Shown here one piece after another: positions 24,168 to 33,405 of a stretch of DNA of 64,000 bases. Location: assembly GCF_021462285.1 (NCBI RefSeq), contig NZ_CP082787.1:248001-312000 (forward strand), in the 5' to 3' direction. Source of the stretch: Serratia entomophila. Its GTDB lineage: Bacteria; Pseudomonadota; Gammaproteobacteria; Enterobacterales; Enterobacteriaceae. Made by a program: the position numbers and the translations under genes. How positions within the stretch are numbered: position 1 is the stretch's first letter; the number at the start of each line of letters is the position of its first letter. The notes below the pieces were generated by a model. It saw only the letters and a list, made by a program, of their open reading frames with translations. It did no database searches and was not told where the DNA came from.

Positions 24168-25778
24168 TCAGGCCTGGGGCGCCAGCGCCTTGAGCAGCGT
24201 CCGCGCGCCTTCCGCTGCGCCGGTGGCGCGTTCGCAGATAAGCGCTGCCAGGGCCGCCGGGGTGGGGTGCGCCGCCACGTCCTGCGGGGTCAGCGCCGCC
24301 GCCAGATATTTGTTGATCACCCCGAGCAGCGCGTTTAAACCGGCGTCCGGCAGCTGCAGCCGGGCAATATCGTCGTCGTCGTTCAATGCGGCGCCGGGAG
24401 CCACCCGCGCCAGCAGCAGGTGCAACAGTTGCCGCACCGGCGTTTGCCGGGCCAGCGCCTCGGGGGTACAGCGGGCCAATAGCTGCGCCAGCGGCAGATC
24501 AAAGGCATCGGCGCGCTGGGCGGCCAACTGCAGCAGCGCCCGGTAACAGGCCAGCAGGCGCGGCAGCACCTGCTCCGGGAAGGCATCCAGACGAACGTCC
24601 CAGTTGATCAGGATGCCGTCGTCGCTGTGGGCGACCTGGGCGTCCAGCGCCACCTGCGGCCCCTGAGAAATCACCCAGCCCAATGGGCCAAAGGTGCGGG
24701 TCACCTGCTCGGAAAACAGCGCTTTGCCCCGAATGCCGAAGCCGGCGGTGAAGACCACCGGTGAAGGCTGCAGGCTGCCGTGCAAACGCGACAGATCGCG
24801 CATCACGCTGACGCCGGGGTAATCCGCAAATTCGATCAGCGTGGCCAGCTGCGCCATCAGCCGGTGGCAGAACGCGTTCAGGCTTTCCTGGTGGTCAAGC
24901 TCGATCCCCAACAGCAACAGATTGGAGAAATCGCCGATAAGGCTGTCGGTATCGTTCAGGTAAGGATCGCGGTGGAACAGCGGCACGTTGAGCCTGAACC
25001 GCGTCATATTCCAGCCATAGCCGACGGCCAGGGCGAACAGCGCCAAAAATAGCGCCGACAGGGTGATGTGCTGCCGTTTGGCGGCGGCGGCCAGCGCCCG
25101 ACTTTCTTGAGCATTCAGTTGGACGGCCAGGCGATCGCTGCGGCAACTGTCCGGCGTGCGCAGCAACCGCGGCGCCGGCGGCAACTGCGCCAGGCGTTCG
25201 CGCCACCACTGTTGGGCGCGGGCGCGTCTTTCCTGCAGCGCCTGGTCGGCAGTGCGCCGCGCCAGATAATCGAAGTAGGCCACCGGATTTTCAGGCGCGG
25301 GGGCCGGGGGAAGGCGGTGATAAAACGCCGCCAGATCTTCCATCAGCCGGCGAAAGCTCATGGCGTCGCCGGCGATCATATCCAGATCCACATGCAGACG
25401 GCTGCGGCCCGCCGGCAACAGGGTCAGGCTGATATCGCAGGGAACGCCCTGATCGAGAGGCAGGAGCTGGGTGCTTTTCGCCTGGCGTTTAGCGGCCAGA
25501 GAGCGCTCGATCCCGGCGGCATCGGCATGGCGCCAGTCGTCCAGATGCAGGCCGTGCTGGGGGCCGGGCGCGGCGATGGTTTGCTGCCCGTCGGGGGTAA
25601 TGCGCAAACGCAACATCGGGTGATGCAGATACAGGGCCGTCACGGCCTGGCTCAGGCGCCCGACCTCCAGGTCGCCGCCGTCGAATTCCGCATACAGATG
25701 AGCGGACATGCCCCCCAACGGCGCTGCGGATTGCCGGCCCACCCAGTAGGCGGCCTGCATGGTGGTCAAGGCTTTCAT
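24168..25778 (-). CDS. NRPS heterocyclization protein (Cy, degenerate carrier tail)
   Basis: The 536-aa protein is one cyclization domain with the DxxxxD motif DMIAGD at residues 133-138 and an N terminus (TTMQAAYWVGRQ) typical of Cy domains. It matches the position of Cy1 in VibF. The C-terminal roughly 90 residues fold-match a carrier or docking segment (from LARVAPGAALNDDDD to AALICERATG), but LQLPDAGLNAL lacks the attachment Ser. It starts the leftward pair and is divided from the receptor gene by a double Fur box region. The upstream sequence has no strong ribosome-binding site, so the start is slightly uncertain. Confidence 0.82.
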   Translation of the reverse strand: MKALTTMQAAYWVGRQSAAPLGGMSAHLYAEFDGGDLEVGRLSQAVTALYLHHPMLRLRITPDGQQTIAAPGPQHGLHLDDWRHADAAGIERSLAAKRQAKSTQLLPLDQGVPCDISLTLLPAGRSRLHVDLDMIAGDAMSFRRLMEDLAAFYHRLPPAPAPENPVAYFDYLARRTADQALQERRARAQQWWRERLAQLPPAPRLLRTPDSCRSDRLAVQLNAQESRALAAAAKRQHITLSALFLALFALAVGYGWNMTRFRLNVPLFHRDPYLNDTDSLIGDFSNLLLLGIELDHQESLNAFCHRLMAQLATLIEFADYPGVSVMRDLSRLHGSLQPSPVVFTAGFGIRGKALFSEQVTRTFGPLGWVISQGPQVALDAQVAHSDDGILINWDVRLDAFPEQVLPRLLACYRALLQLAAQRADAFDLPLAQLLARCTPEALARQTPVRQLLHLLLARVAPGAALNDDDDIARLQLPDAGLNALLGVINKYLAAALTPQDVAAHPTPAALAALICERATGAAEGARTLLKALAPQA

Positions 25779-26049
25779 CGGGTATCCATTTTGATTCAGC
25801 TAACGAGACTGCAAGAATATATCCAAATGTTAATAGGAATGAAAAATATTATTATTTGATTTTGTTTGAAAGGAAGTGATATCAGTAGAGCGCCTTGGCG
25901 GAACGGCGGATAGATTATCGATGCGTGTAAATGATTTATCTATATTATTCTTAGTATTGCAATAATTCCAACGTGATGAAATGTGCCGATCTTCACGCTG
26001 CGCCAGGCGGATTTTCATGGCGGAGGCATAGCCGTTTTTCGCTCTTTAT

Positions 26050-26064
26050 TGATAATGATTTGCA
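26050..26064. promoter_or_regulatory. Fur box 1 of receptor/Cy divergent region
   Basis: TGATAATGATTTGCA; the first half is a perfect 7-1-7 half-site (TGATAAT) and the second half has two mismatches. Confidence 0.8.
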
Positions 26065-26072
26065 TTAAAAAA

Positions 26073-26087
26073 TGCAAAATATTATCA
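26073..26087. promoter_or_regulatory. Fur box 2 of receptor/Cy divergent region
   Basis: TGCAAAATATTATCA. Its reverse complement matches Fur box 1 at 13 of 15 positions, so the two boxes form an inverted pair spaced 8 bp apart. Confidence 0.8.
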
Positions 26088-26314
26088 TTATTAACATTAT
26101 TTTACGTTTTGGTACAAAAACTGCCGGCAATCGCGCCGGCAGCCTGGCCGTGCGCGGGGCTGTGTCCGTTGGCCGGGAAGGATGTTGTCTGCTGCAGGGA
26201 TAAGCAACACAAGGGTCAGGAAGGCCGCGAGCGTCATTGTCTGTGTGAGTGTCGTTTACCTATGTAAAAAAAATTCAAATTTTGTGCACCTCTGGGATGA
26301 AGGAGAATACCTCT

Positions 26315-28408
26315 ATGGGCAAGCATTCAGCGGCTCAACGGCATAAAAACGTAGGAAACAGGGAAAAGTCAGGCTTACAAACTATCGGGGCGTTTACCTC
26401 ATTATTTTTAGGCCTTTGCTCACTGTCGATCGGCGCCGCCGGCGCGGCGGATAACGGCAGCAACGAAACCTCTCAGGATGCGGAAACCCTGCTGGTAACC
26501 GGCGAGAAGGTCAAACGCTCCATTTTTGACACTGGCTCCAGCGTGCAGGTGTTCGACAGCAACCGCATCGCCTCTATGCCCAATGCGCTGCAGATCCCCG
26601 ATCTGCTGCGGATGACCCCCAACGTGGTGGATCTGGGTATCGGCAACGATCTGCCGACCGTGCGCGGCATCGACGGCTCCGGCCCGAATACCGGCGCCAA
26701 CGCTTTCCTCAGCGGCACCCGCCCGCGCCTTAACCTGTCTCTGGACGGCCGCTCTTTGACCTATAACGAGCAGGCGTTCGGCCCGCAGTCGCTGTGGGAT
26801 CTCGATCGGGTGGAAGTGTTCCTCGGCCCGCAAAGCTATATTCAGGGGCGCAACGCCATCGCCGGCGCCATCGTGATGGCCAGTAAGGATCCGACCTTCG
26901 ATTGGGAAAGCGCTTTTAAAGGCGGGGCCGGCAACCAGCATTCATCGCAGCTGTCCGCCATGGTCTCCGGCCCGCTGGTGGAAGATCAGTTGGCGTTCCG
27001 CGCCAGCGTCGATCGCCAGCGCCGCCGCAGCGACGCCGATCTGCCGGCCTATGCGCCGGTGGGCGATCCGCGCGAGGTTGAAGCCACCACCGCCCGCGCC
27101 AAGCTGTTGTTTAACCCGGCCGGCATGCGCGAACTGACCAGCAAATTGACCTTTAACCACTTCGGCAGCACCGCGCCGCAAAACGAAAGCCTCAACCCGC
27201 AGCCGCACCCGACCAACCCACGTTACGATCCGCGCCGTGCGGTGTTCAAAAGCAATATGAACAGCAGCATCTGGGATCTGTCATGGGAGGCTTCCGACGC
27301 GCTGGCGCTGGAAAACCGCCTGATCTACACCGATTTCAATATCAACCGGCCTACCGCCTACAACATTCAATACGCCGAGATCGACGGCAAAGAGGTGCAC
27401 GTGGAGCCGGTGGTGCGCTTTGGCGCGCCGGACAGCCGCCTGCACGGTCTGGCGGGGTTGCGTTACTTCCACGCCAAGCAGGATGAGTTCGTTAACATTT
27501 TCGGCGGCGCTTCTTTCAAAGATAACACCGACACCCATTCGGCTTTTGCCGAGATGACCTACGCCCTCACGCCGCAGGTGGATATCACCGCCGCCAGCCG
27601 TCTGGAGCGTGAACATCGTCGCCGCATCGGCGGCAGCAATGCGGTGCGCATCGATTTCGACGAGACCTATACCGTATTCCTGCCGAAGCTGGACGTCGCC
27701 TGGAAGCCGACCGACGGCCAAACCTACGGCGCCAAGGTGGCGCGCGGCTATAACGCCGGCGGCGGCGGCATCACCATCGGCACGCCGGTAGTCAGCTACA
27801 CCTATGGCTCTGAGTACGTTTGGAACTATGAGTTGTACAGCCGTCATCACCTGAAAGACGCCAACGTGGTGCTGACCAGCAACGTTTTCTACAACGACTA
27901 CAAGGACATGCAGCTGCCTTACGCGTTGGGTGAAAACTCCAGCGTGATCCGCAATGCCGACAAGGTGGAAACCTACGGTGCGGAAATCGGCGCCATCTGG
28001 CAGCCGCGCTGGGATTTCGAGCTGTTCGGCAACCTCGGTCTGCTGAAAACCGACATCAAGAAATTCTCGGGCAGCGGCGTGGAAGGGCATGAGCTGGCGC
28101 GCGCGCCGGCCTATACCGTCAATATGGGAGCCAAGTATCAATTCCTGAAAGGGCTGGAACTCAGCAGCAACGTGGCGTTTACCGACTCCTATTACTCGGC
28201 ATATGACAACGATTCGCGCGGGCGCATCGGCTCCTACTGGTCGGCCAATGCTCAGCTGGCCTACACCTTCGCCTATGGCCGCGCCACGCTGTATGCGAAA
28301 AACCTGTTTGACGCCGATCGTCGCGAGATGGTCAGAGGCAACGACATCTACACGGCGACAGTCCAGCCAGGGCGCTTGATCGGTGCTGCGGTCGAGCTGA
28401 ATTTTTAA
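26315..28408 (+). CDS. TonB-dependent siderophore receptor, ViuA-like
   Basis: An outer-membrane receptor of about 697 aa. A long N-terminal export signal (hydrophobic TIGAFTSLFLGLCSLSIGAAGA) is followed by a TonB-box-like ETLLVTG, a plug domain (VFDSNRIASMPNALQIPDLLRMTPNV ... LPTVRGIDG, read in two pieces) and a 22-strand-type barrel ending in the Phe-terminated AAVELNF. Its place inside the VibF-like gene group points to ferric vibriobactin/serratiochelin-type catecholates as ligand; the exact ligand is inferred. ATG 26315 was chosen because AAGGAG sits 10 bp upstream; earlier in-frame ATGs at 26249 and 26297 lack one. Confidence 0.85.
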   Translation: MGKHSAAQRHKNVGNREKSGLQTIGAFTSLFLGLCSLSIGAAGAADNGSNETSQDAETLLVTGEKVKRSIFDTGSSVQVFDSNRIASMPNALQIPDLLRMTPNVVDLGIGNDLPTVRGIDGSGPNTGANAFLSGTRPRLNLSLDGRSLTYNEQAFGPQSLWDLDRVEVFLGPQSYIQGRNAIAGAIVMASKDPTFDWESAFKGGAGNQHSSQLSAMVSGPLVEDQLAFRASVDRQRRRSDADLPAYAPVGDPREVEATTARAKLLFNPAGMRELTSKLTFNHFGSTAPQNESLNPQPHPTNPRYDPRRAVFKSNMNSSIWDLSWEASDALALENRLIYTDFNINRPTAYNIQYAEIDGKEVHVEPVVRFGAPDSRLHGLAGLRYFHAKQDEFVNIFGGASFKDNTDTHSAFAEMTYALTPQVDITAASRLEREHRRRIGGSNAVRIDFDETYTVFLPKLDVAWKPTDGQTYGAKVARGYNAGGGGITIGTPVVSYTYGSEYVWNYELYSRHHLKDANVVLTSNVFYNDYKDMQLPYALGENSSVIRNADKVETYGAEIGAIWQPRWDFELFGNLGLLKTDIKKFSGSGVEGHELARAPAYTVNMGAKYQFLKGLELSSNVAFTDSYYSAYDNDSRGRIGSYWSANAQLAYTFAYGRATLYAKNLFDADRREMVRGNDIYTATVQPGRLIGAAVELNF

Positions 28409-28423
28409 GGCTATCGCAACGTT

Positions 28424-28446
28424 GGGGGGCTTTTGCCCCCCGTTTT
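28424..28446 (+). terminator. hairpin between receptor and C-PCP-C gene
   Basis: GGGGGGC, TTTT loop, GCCCCCC, then GTTTTA, 15 bp after the receptor stop. It could act as an attenuator that lowers synthetase expression relative to the receptor. Confidence 0.6.
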
Positions 28447-28480
28447 ATAACGTGATTCCTCTGCTACAGGAGATACAGCA

Positions 28481-31375
28481 GTGAGCGGTGATTTCGACGG
28501 TATTCTGAGCGATGAAGAGGCCCAGCGTCTGGACAGGGCGTTTCTGGCGCTGGGCGCTGGGGCGGCGGGCGATAGCCTGCCGGTGAGCGAGGCCGAAGAG
28601 CTGGCGTGGTTTGCCCACCTGCAGCAGGGCGGCGCCAATGGGCAGCGGGCGCTGGCCTGGCGGCTGAACGGCGACGCCGACATTGGCCGGCTGGCGGGGG
28701 CGCTGCAGGCGTTGATGCGCCTCACGCCCGGTCTTGACGTCCGCTATTGCTTCGATGATGAACGCGGATTGTACAAACGCCCGGGCGATTCAGCGCTGCA
28801 GCCGGTCAGCATTCAGCCGGTGGCGGATGAGCCGCAGGCGATCCGCCAACTGTTGCAGGCGCAGTCGACGCCGTTCGAACTGGACAGGGAGCCGCCGCTG
28901 CGCTGCTTGCTGCTGCTGGCCGAGCGCGGCCCGGCGCTGCTCGGCGTGGTGATGCACGATATCTTGACGCAAACGCTGCCATGGCGGCATTTGCTGGCCA
29001 CGCTGTCGGCGCTGTATAACCAGCAGGCTGCGCCGCAAAGCGTTATGCCGCTGGCGGCGGCCGCACCGCCGGAAAACGCCGAACTCCAGCTGCCCTGGGC
29101 GCGCCAGTCTCTGCCGCTGTGGGATTACCGTCAGGATCCCGGCCTGCCGCAGGCGGGGGCGCGCATCGCCACCCGCATGGCGCGTACGCAACTGCCCGCC
29201 GGCGAAACGCCGCTGGCGCTGTTGACGGCGGTGGCGGCGCGCTTTGGCGCTTTTATTGCCGCGCAGGCCGGCGGGCAAGCCGTTCAGCTGTGTGTGCCGC
29301 AGTCCGAGGCGGACGACGCCCTCGGGCTGGAGATTGGCCTTACCGCCGTGCCGTTGAAACGCCTGACGGTGCGCCATGACGACCCCCAGGCCGAACATGC
29401 CTTGCTGGCGCAAGCGATGGCCGAAACGCCGGATCCGCAGCGGGCGCAACTGCTGGTAAGCTGGCGGGGCGATATCACCGCCGGGCTGCAGCTCGATGGC
29501 GTGCGGGTTGAACCGCTGCTGCTGCCGCCGCTGCACACGCCGTTTGAACTGGCCTTGCTGCTGAGCTTGCCGGATGCCGACTCGCTGGCGCTGGAGTTGG
29601 TCGCGGATCCGCGTCTTTCACCGCACGCGGCGCCTTTCCTGCTGGAGCAGTTTGTCGCTTTCCTGGCGGGGCAGCGGGTCATCACGGCATCGATTGCCGA
29701 CGCCAACCCCGTGGCCAGCCAGACCCCGGTGACGGATAACGCCGCCAATGACGACGTTGCCCAGCTGATCCTGAGCGAGTTCCGCGAGGCGCTGGCCGCC
29801 CCCGAGATGGGCGCGGATGAAGACTTCTTCGATCGCGGCGGCCATTCGCTGGTCGCCACCCGGGTGATCGGCAGGCTGCTGAGCCTGCATCAGCTCGAAC
29901 TCAATATTAACGACCTGTTCAGCCACCCGACGGCGCGCGGCCTGTCGGGTTACGCCAAACGCCAGGCGGCGCTGCCGGTCAGCCCGGCGGCGGTTGAAGA
30001 CGAAGGCGAAGCGGTGCAGGCGCCGCTGTCGCTGGCGCAGGAGTCGCTGTGGAAGGTGTATGAGGCCTTCGGCCACGACGAAATCTTTAACCTGCCGTTT
30101 TCTATCCGCTTCTTTGATTCGGTCGATGAAACAGCGCTGCGCCAGGCGTTTATCGACGTCATGACGCGCCACACCGTCTTGCGTTCGCTGTTTGTCGAAC
30201 AACAGGGCGAAGTGCGCCAGCAGGTGGTGCCGGCGGCCGAACTGCCGGACTATAGCTGGTTCCACTTCTCCCACGAGATTCCGGCCGGCGACGCCAGCGC
30301 CCTGCTGGCCCAGGCGGGTCAGCATCGTTTCAACCTGGCCGCCGAGCTGCCGCTGCGTGTCACGCTGCTGCGCGATGCGGCGAACGGGCAACAGCTGCTC
30401 TCGCTGCTGTTCCATCACGTGGTGCTGGATGAATGGTCGCTAAACCTGATGATGGATGAGCTGGGCATCGCCTACCGCCATCGGGTGGCGGGGCAGGCGC
30501 CGCAGTGGGCCGGTTCGCCGCCGCAGTTTTACGCTTTCGCCCGCCGGCAGCGGGCGTCCGGCGTGCAGCAACGGCAGCTGGATTACTGGCTCGACAACCT
30601 GCGCGACGCGCCGGTCGGCCAACCGATCTTCCATCAGGAACCGGCAAATCATCCGGCAGTGCCGGCGCCGGCGGATGTCAACGGCGGCTGGCTGGAGTTT
30701 GAGGTCGACACCGCGGTGGCGGAAGGCCTGTATCAGCTTTCGCGCCGCAACAACGCTTCGCTGTTCAACGTGGTCTATGCCGGCATTACGGCTGCGCTGC
30801 GCCTGCTCGGCGGGCCGGCGGATCTGCTGGTGGGCACCTCCACGTCCGGGCGCAACGACGCCGAGTTTTTCGACACCGTCGGTTACTTCACCACCGTAGT
30901 GGTGCACCGGGTGCGCTTCGGCGAACGGTTGACGCTGGCCGGGCTGATCGACCAGGTGAAGAACACCATCAACGGTTCGATGCCCTATACGGATATCCCG
31001 ATCGATCTGGTGGAAGAAGGGCTGTTCGGCATAGACGCCGATCGCAAGAACCACATGTTCGAAGTGTTTATCCAGATCCACAGCCGCATCAAGTTGAACG
31101 GTGAATTCAGGCTGCAGGACGGCAGCTCGGTGGCCTACCGGCAGGTCGAGCCGGAAAAAGCCGAGTCGCTGCTTGGCCTGCAGTTCGAGGTGATGGAGGA
31201 AGATCTGGCGGGGGTGAAATCCCTGCGGGTGATGATGACCTATCGCCAGGATCACTACAGCGCCGAACAGGCGAATCTGATCGCCACCACCGTTCAGCAT
31301 GTGTTTACCCAGTTTGCCCGACACACTGCCGGCGATATCGCGCTGGCGGCGTTGCCGCCAGGGCCGCGGCAATAA
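28481..31375 (+). CDS. NRPS C-PCP-C protein, third part of VibF-like synthetase
   Basis: The 964-aa protein has a first condensation domain (about 1-410) in which the HHxxxDG site reads MHDILTQ (158-164), so it is probably inactive. A carrier domain follows with an intact GGHSL (Ser456). The second condensation domain (about 510-955) has HHVVLDE (645-651), where both His and the Asp are kept. VibF has the same C1-PCP-C2 end, and its C1 is also reported to be dispensable. C2 would pass the DHB-Thr oxazoline unit to the DHB-diamine amide made by the VibH-like protein. The start is GTG 28481 after CAGGAG. It overlaps nothing upstream and is followed closely by a YncE-like gene. Confidence 0.87.
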   Translation: MSGDFDGILSDEEAQRLDRAFLALGAGAAGDSLPVSEAEELAWFAHLQQGGANGQRALAWRLNGDADIGRLAGALQALMRLTPGLDVRYCFDDERGLYKRPGDSALQPVSIQPVADEPQAIRQLLQAQSTPFELDREPPLRCLLLLAERGPALLGVVMHDILTQTLPWRHLLATLSALYNQQAAPQSVMPLAAAAPPENAELQLPWARQSLPLWDYRQDPGLPQAGARIATRMARTQLPAGETPLALLTAVAARFGAFIAAQAGGQAVQLCVPQSEADDALGLEIGLTAVPLKRLTVRHDDPQAEHALLAQAMAETPDPQRAQLLVSWRGDITAGLQLDGVRVEPLLLPPLHTPFELALLLSLPDADSLALELVADPRLSPHAAPFLLEQFVAFLAGQRVITASIADANPVASQTPVTDNAANDDVAQLILSEFREALAAPEMGADEDFFDRGGHSLVATRVIGRLLSLHQLELNINDLFSHPTARGLSGYAKRQAALPVSPAAVEDEGEAVQAPLSLAQESLWKVYEAFGHDEIFNLPFSIRFFDSVDETALRQAFIDVMTRHTVLRSLFVEQQGEVRQQVVPAAELPDYSWFHFSHEIPAGDASALLAQAGQHRFNLAAELPLRVTLLRDAANGQQLLSLLFHHVVLDEWSLNLMMDELGIAYRHRVAGQAPQWAGSPPQFYAFARRQRASGVQQRQLDYWLDNLRDAPVGQPIFHQEPANHPAVPAPADVNGGWLEFEVDTAVAEGLYQLSRRNNASLFNVVYAGITAALRLLGGPADLLVGTSTSGRNDAEFFDTVGYFTTVVVHRVRFGERLTLAGLIDQVKNTINGSMPYTDIPIDLVEEGLFGIDADRKNHMFEVFIQIHSRIKLNGEFRLQDGSSVAYRQVEPEKAESLLGLQFEVMEEDLAGVKSLRVMMTYRQDHYSAEQANLIATTVQHVFTQFARHTAGDIALAALPPGPRQ

Positions 31376-31422
31376 TGTTGTTTCACTCTAATCAATCGCA
31401 TGATTTTCAAGGAGATAAACGG

Positions 31423-32655
31423 ATGTCTGGAACAATAGCAACCCCCCGCGCCTTATTGTCGCTGCTGGTGGCGGCCTCGCTGGTGGTCGCCGGCGCCGCG
31501 CAGGCGGAAGACGCCGGGATCAAACCGCAGGACATCAAGCGCCAGGCGCTGTCGTCGGCGGTGGTGGAAATGGCCTACAGCCCGGCGCAGCAGGCGCTGT
31601 TCGTCAGTGCACCAGACTGGAAGGAAGAGGCGCGCTCCCGCGTGCTGCGGCTGGATCCGAACACCCTGAGGGTGCAGGCGGAAATCCCGCTGAAGGTGAA
31701 AGGCTTCGGCGTGGCGCTGGACGATGCCGGCAACCGGCTGTACCTGACCCAGGGTTTCAACGGTGAAGTCGGGGTGGTGGATACCGCCGCTAACCACGCG
31801 TTGAGCTCCATCAAGCTGGTGGATAAGGTGGTGCTGGAGCAGGCTTACAAGCAGGCGGGCATCAGCGGCAAACGCCTGGATTTCCTGCTGGAAGAGCTGA
31901 AGAAGTTCAAGATCACCGAAGATTATCAGTACCGCATCCGCGAGATAAAATATGACTCGCACACCGGCCGTCTGTTCCTGCCGGGGTTGGGCTTCGGCGT
32001 CGACAGCGTGCTGTACGTGGTGGACACCCGCGCCGGCAAGCTGGAGAAGGTGATCCCCGGTTTCGGCTACAACGCGGTGGGCATTACGCTGGATGAGAAA
32101 GGGCGGCGGGTGTTCGTCTCCAACATGCAGGGGCAGGTGATCACCCTGAACGCCGACACGCTGGCGATTACCGCCACCCATGAAGTGCAGGCCGATCAGC
32201 TGCTGAACCTGGTGTACGATCCGGCCGGCAACCGCCTGTTGGGGGTGGATCAGGGTATCGATCGCGACAACTATCGCAACACCCACCTGGGGCATGACTA
32301 CGTGAAGCGCAGCAGCGGCCACCGGGTGTTCGCGCTGGATGCGGACAGCGGCAAGGTGCTGGCCAGCGAGCTGACGGATGAGGTGCCGATTGGCCTGTTG
32401 CTCGACGATCGCAATCAGCGTCTGTACGTCGCCAACCGCAAAGGGGTGCGCGTCGAACAGGGCGCGGGCACCCTGACGGTGTTCGACGCCAAGACGCTCA
32501 AGCGCCTGCAAACGGTAGATCTGCCGCCGCATCCGAATAGCCTGGCGCTGGATCCGAAAGGCAACGCGCTGTTCGTCACGGTGAAAAACGACGGTGCTTC
32601 CACCAAGGCCGGCAAGCCGGAAAGCGTGGTGCGCATTCAACTGCACGCGAAGTAA
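31423..32655 (+). CDS. periplasmic YncE-like beta-propeller protein
   Basis: A 410-aa exported protein: signal peptide (LLSLLVAASLVVAGAAQAED), then seven-bladed YVTN-type repeats such as NRLYLTQGFNGEVGVVDTAA, RRVFVSNMQGQVITLNADT and HPNSLALDPKGNALFVTVK. It is a paralog of the YncE protein encoded after entB, but about 55 residues longer, partly from an inserted helical-looking stretch around EQAYKQAGISGKRLDFLLEE. E. coli yncE is known to be repressed by Fur. Function is not established; a role in ferric-siderophore handling in the periplasm is only suggested by location. The start follows AAGGAGATAAACGG; an ATG at 31375 would overlap the preceding stop. Confidence 0.85.
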   Translation: MSGTIATPRALLSLLVAASLVVAGAAQAEDAGIKPQDIKRQALSSAVVEMAYSPAQQALFVSAPDWKEEARSRVLRLDPNTLRVQAEIPLKVKGFGVALDDAGNRLYLTQGFNGEVGVVDTAANHALSSIKLVDKVVLEQAYKQAGISGKRLDFLLEELKKFKITEDYQYRIREIKYDSHTGRLFLPGLGFGVDSVLYVVDTRAGKLEKVIPGFGYNAVGITLDEKGRRVFVSNMQGQVITLNADTLAITATHEVQADQLLNLVYDPAGNRLLGVDQGIDRDNYRNTHLGHDYVKRSSGHRVFALDADSGKVLASELTDEVPIGLLLDDRNQRLYVANRKGVRVEQGAGTLTVFDAKTLKRLQTVDLPPHPNSLALDPKGNALFVTVKNDGASTKAGKPESVVRIQLHAK

Positions 32656-32692
32656 CGGGATTGGGGAAGTAAAAAGGGGCGCTGCGGCGCCT

Positions 32693-32727
32693 AATGCCGG
32701 TCAGTTAAGCCTGACTGGCATTTTTTT
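32693..32727 (+). terminator. terminator after yncE-like gene
   Basis: A 12-bp stem, AATGCCGGTCAG with CTGACTGGCATT (one G-T), loop TTAAGC, then seven T. A strong intrinsic terminator 38 bp after the stop codon. Confidence 0.9.
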
Positions 32728-32794
32728 ATCCAATCTCTGTACGCTCTGCGCAGGATGAATTGCCGTAAATATCCCGCATTTCTCTGCTAGCGCA

Positions 32795-33120
32795 ATGAAC
32801 GGCAATTGGAGGGGCCGAAGGCGCGGCCCCTCCACCCGCGCCCTCGCTTAACACCGTCTGCCCTGCGGGAATTACTCGGCCCGTCCTGGGCCTCGCCCCT
32901 TCGGGGCCGCTGCAAGCAGCGTTCAAATCTGCTCCCGGCAGATTTGTCCTCGCTGCACCCGCGTTGTCGGGCGGGTCGGCTACGACAAACGTCCCTGTTA
33001 GTCTCGCCTCAACCGGCCTTCCCTGGCCGGTTGCCCCTGACAACGCCGTCTTGCTCGGCAGCCGGTGATGCGCGCCCAAGGTCAACACCCGGATCTGCCG
33101 CCACCGGGCAACCTGTCCCC
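32795..33120 (-). repeat. large GC-rich intergenic repeat, copy 1
   Basis: Read on the minus strand this copy contains AACCGGCCAGGGAAGGCCGG, GGCGAGACTAACAGGGACG, TTTGTCGTAGCCG, a palindromic box (AAATCTGC...GCAGATTT, near 32920-32948) and a final GGGGCCGCGCCTTCGGCCCC hairpin. The same motifs in the same order recur, diverged, in copy 2 on the other strand. No coding potential is evident. Confidence 0.75.
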
Positions 33121-33159
33121 TCAGTTTGATATTGCGTTATGGAAGACAGTGAAAATAGT

Positions 33160-33405
33160 GAGATGAGCAGGGTGTTGGGCGCCCTTGAAGACGCCGAACG
33201 CAGGAGCGGCGCATAGGCGAAACCGCCAGGGACGGCGGTTTCAGGCGAGACAGGCAGGGACGCCTGTCGTAGCCGGCCGTGATGCGACGGGACGGAGGGA
33301 GGGAAGTTGGCGCAGCCAACCGTCTGATTGGGCAAGGGCGCGGGTTGCAAGGGGCCGCGCCTACGGCCCCTTGCTCGGTCGAGGCGCGTGAGTCTCATGG
33401 TGCAT
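33160..33405 (+). repeat. large GC-rich intergenic repeat, copy 2
   Basis: Read on the plus strand: AAACCGCCAGGGACGGCGGT, GGCGAGACAGGCAGGGACG, CCTGTCGTAGCCGG, then TTGGCGCAGCCAA and a GGGGCCGCGCCTACGGCCCC hairpin. It is an inverted, shorter relative of copy 1 and lacks the AAATCTGC box module. Both sit in the gap between the convergent yncE-like gene and fepA. Confidence 0.75.

Larger units (their letters stand above)
25779..26314. promoter_or_regulatory. divergent siderophore synthetase/receptor promoter region
   Basis: This 536-bp AT-rich gap lies between the leftward Cy gene and the rightward receptor gene. It contains the two inverted Fur boxes listed separately and no supportable gene. 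Confidence 0.7.
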
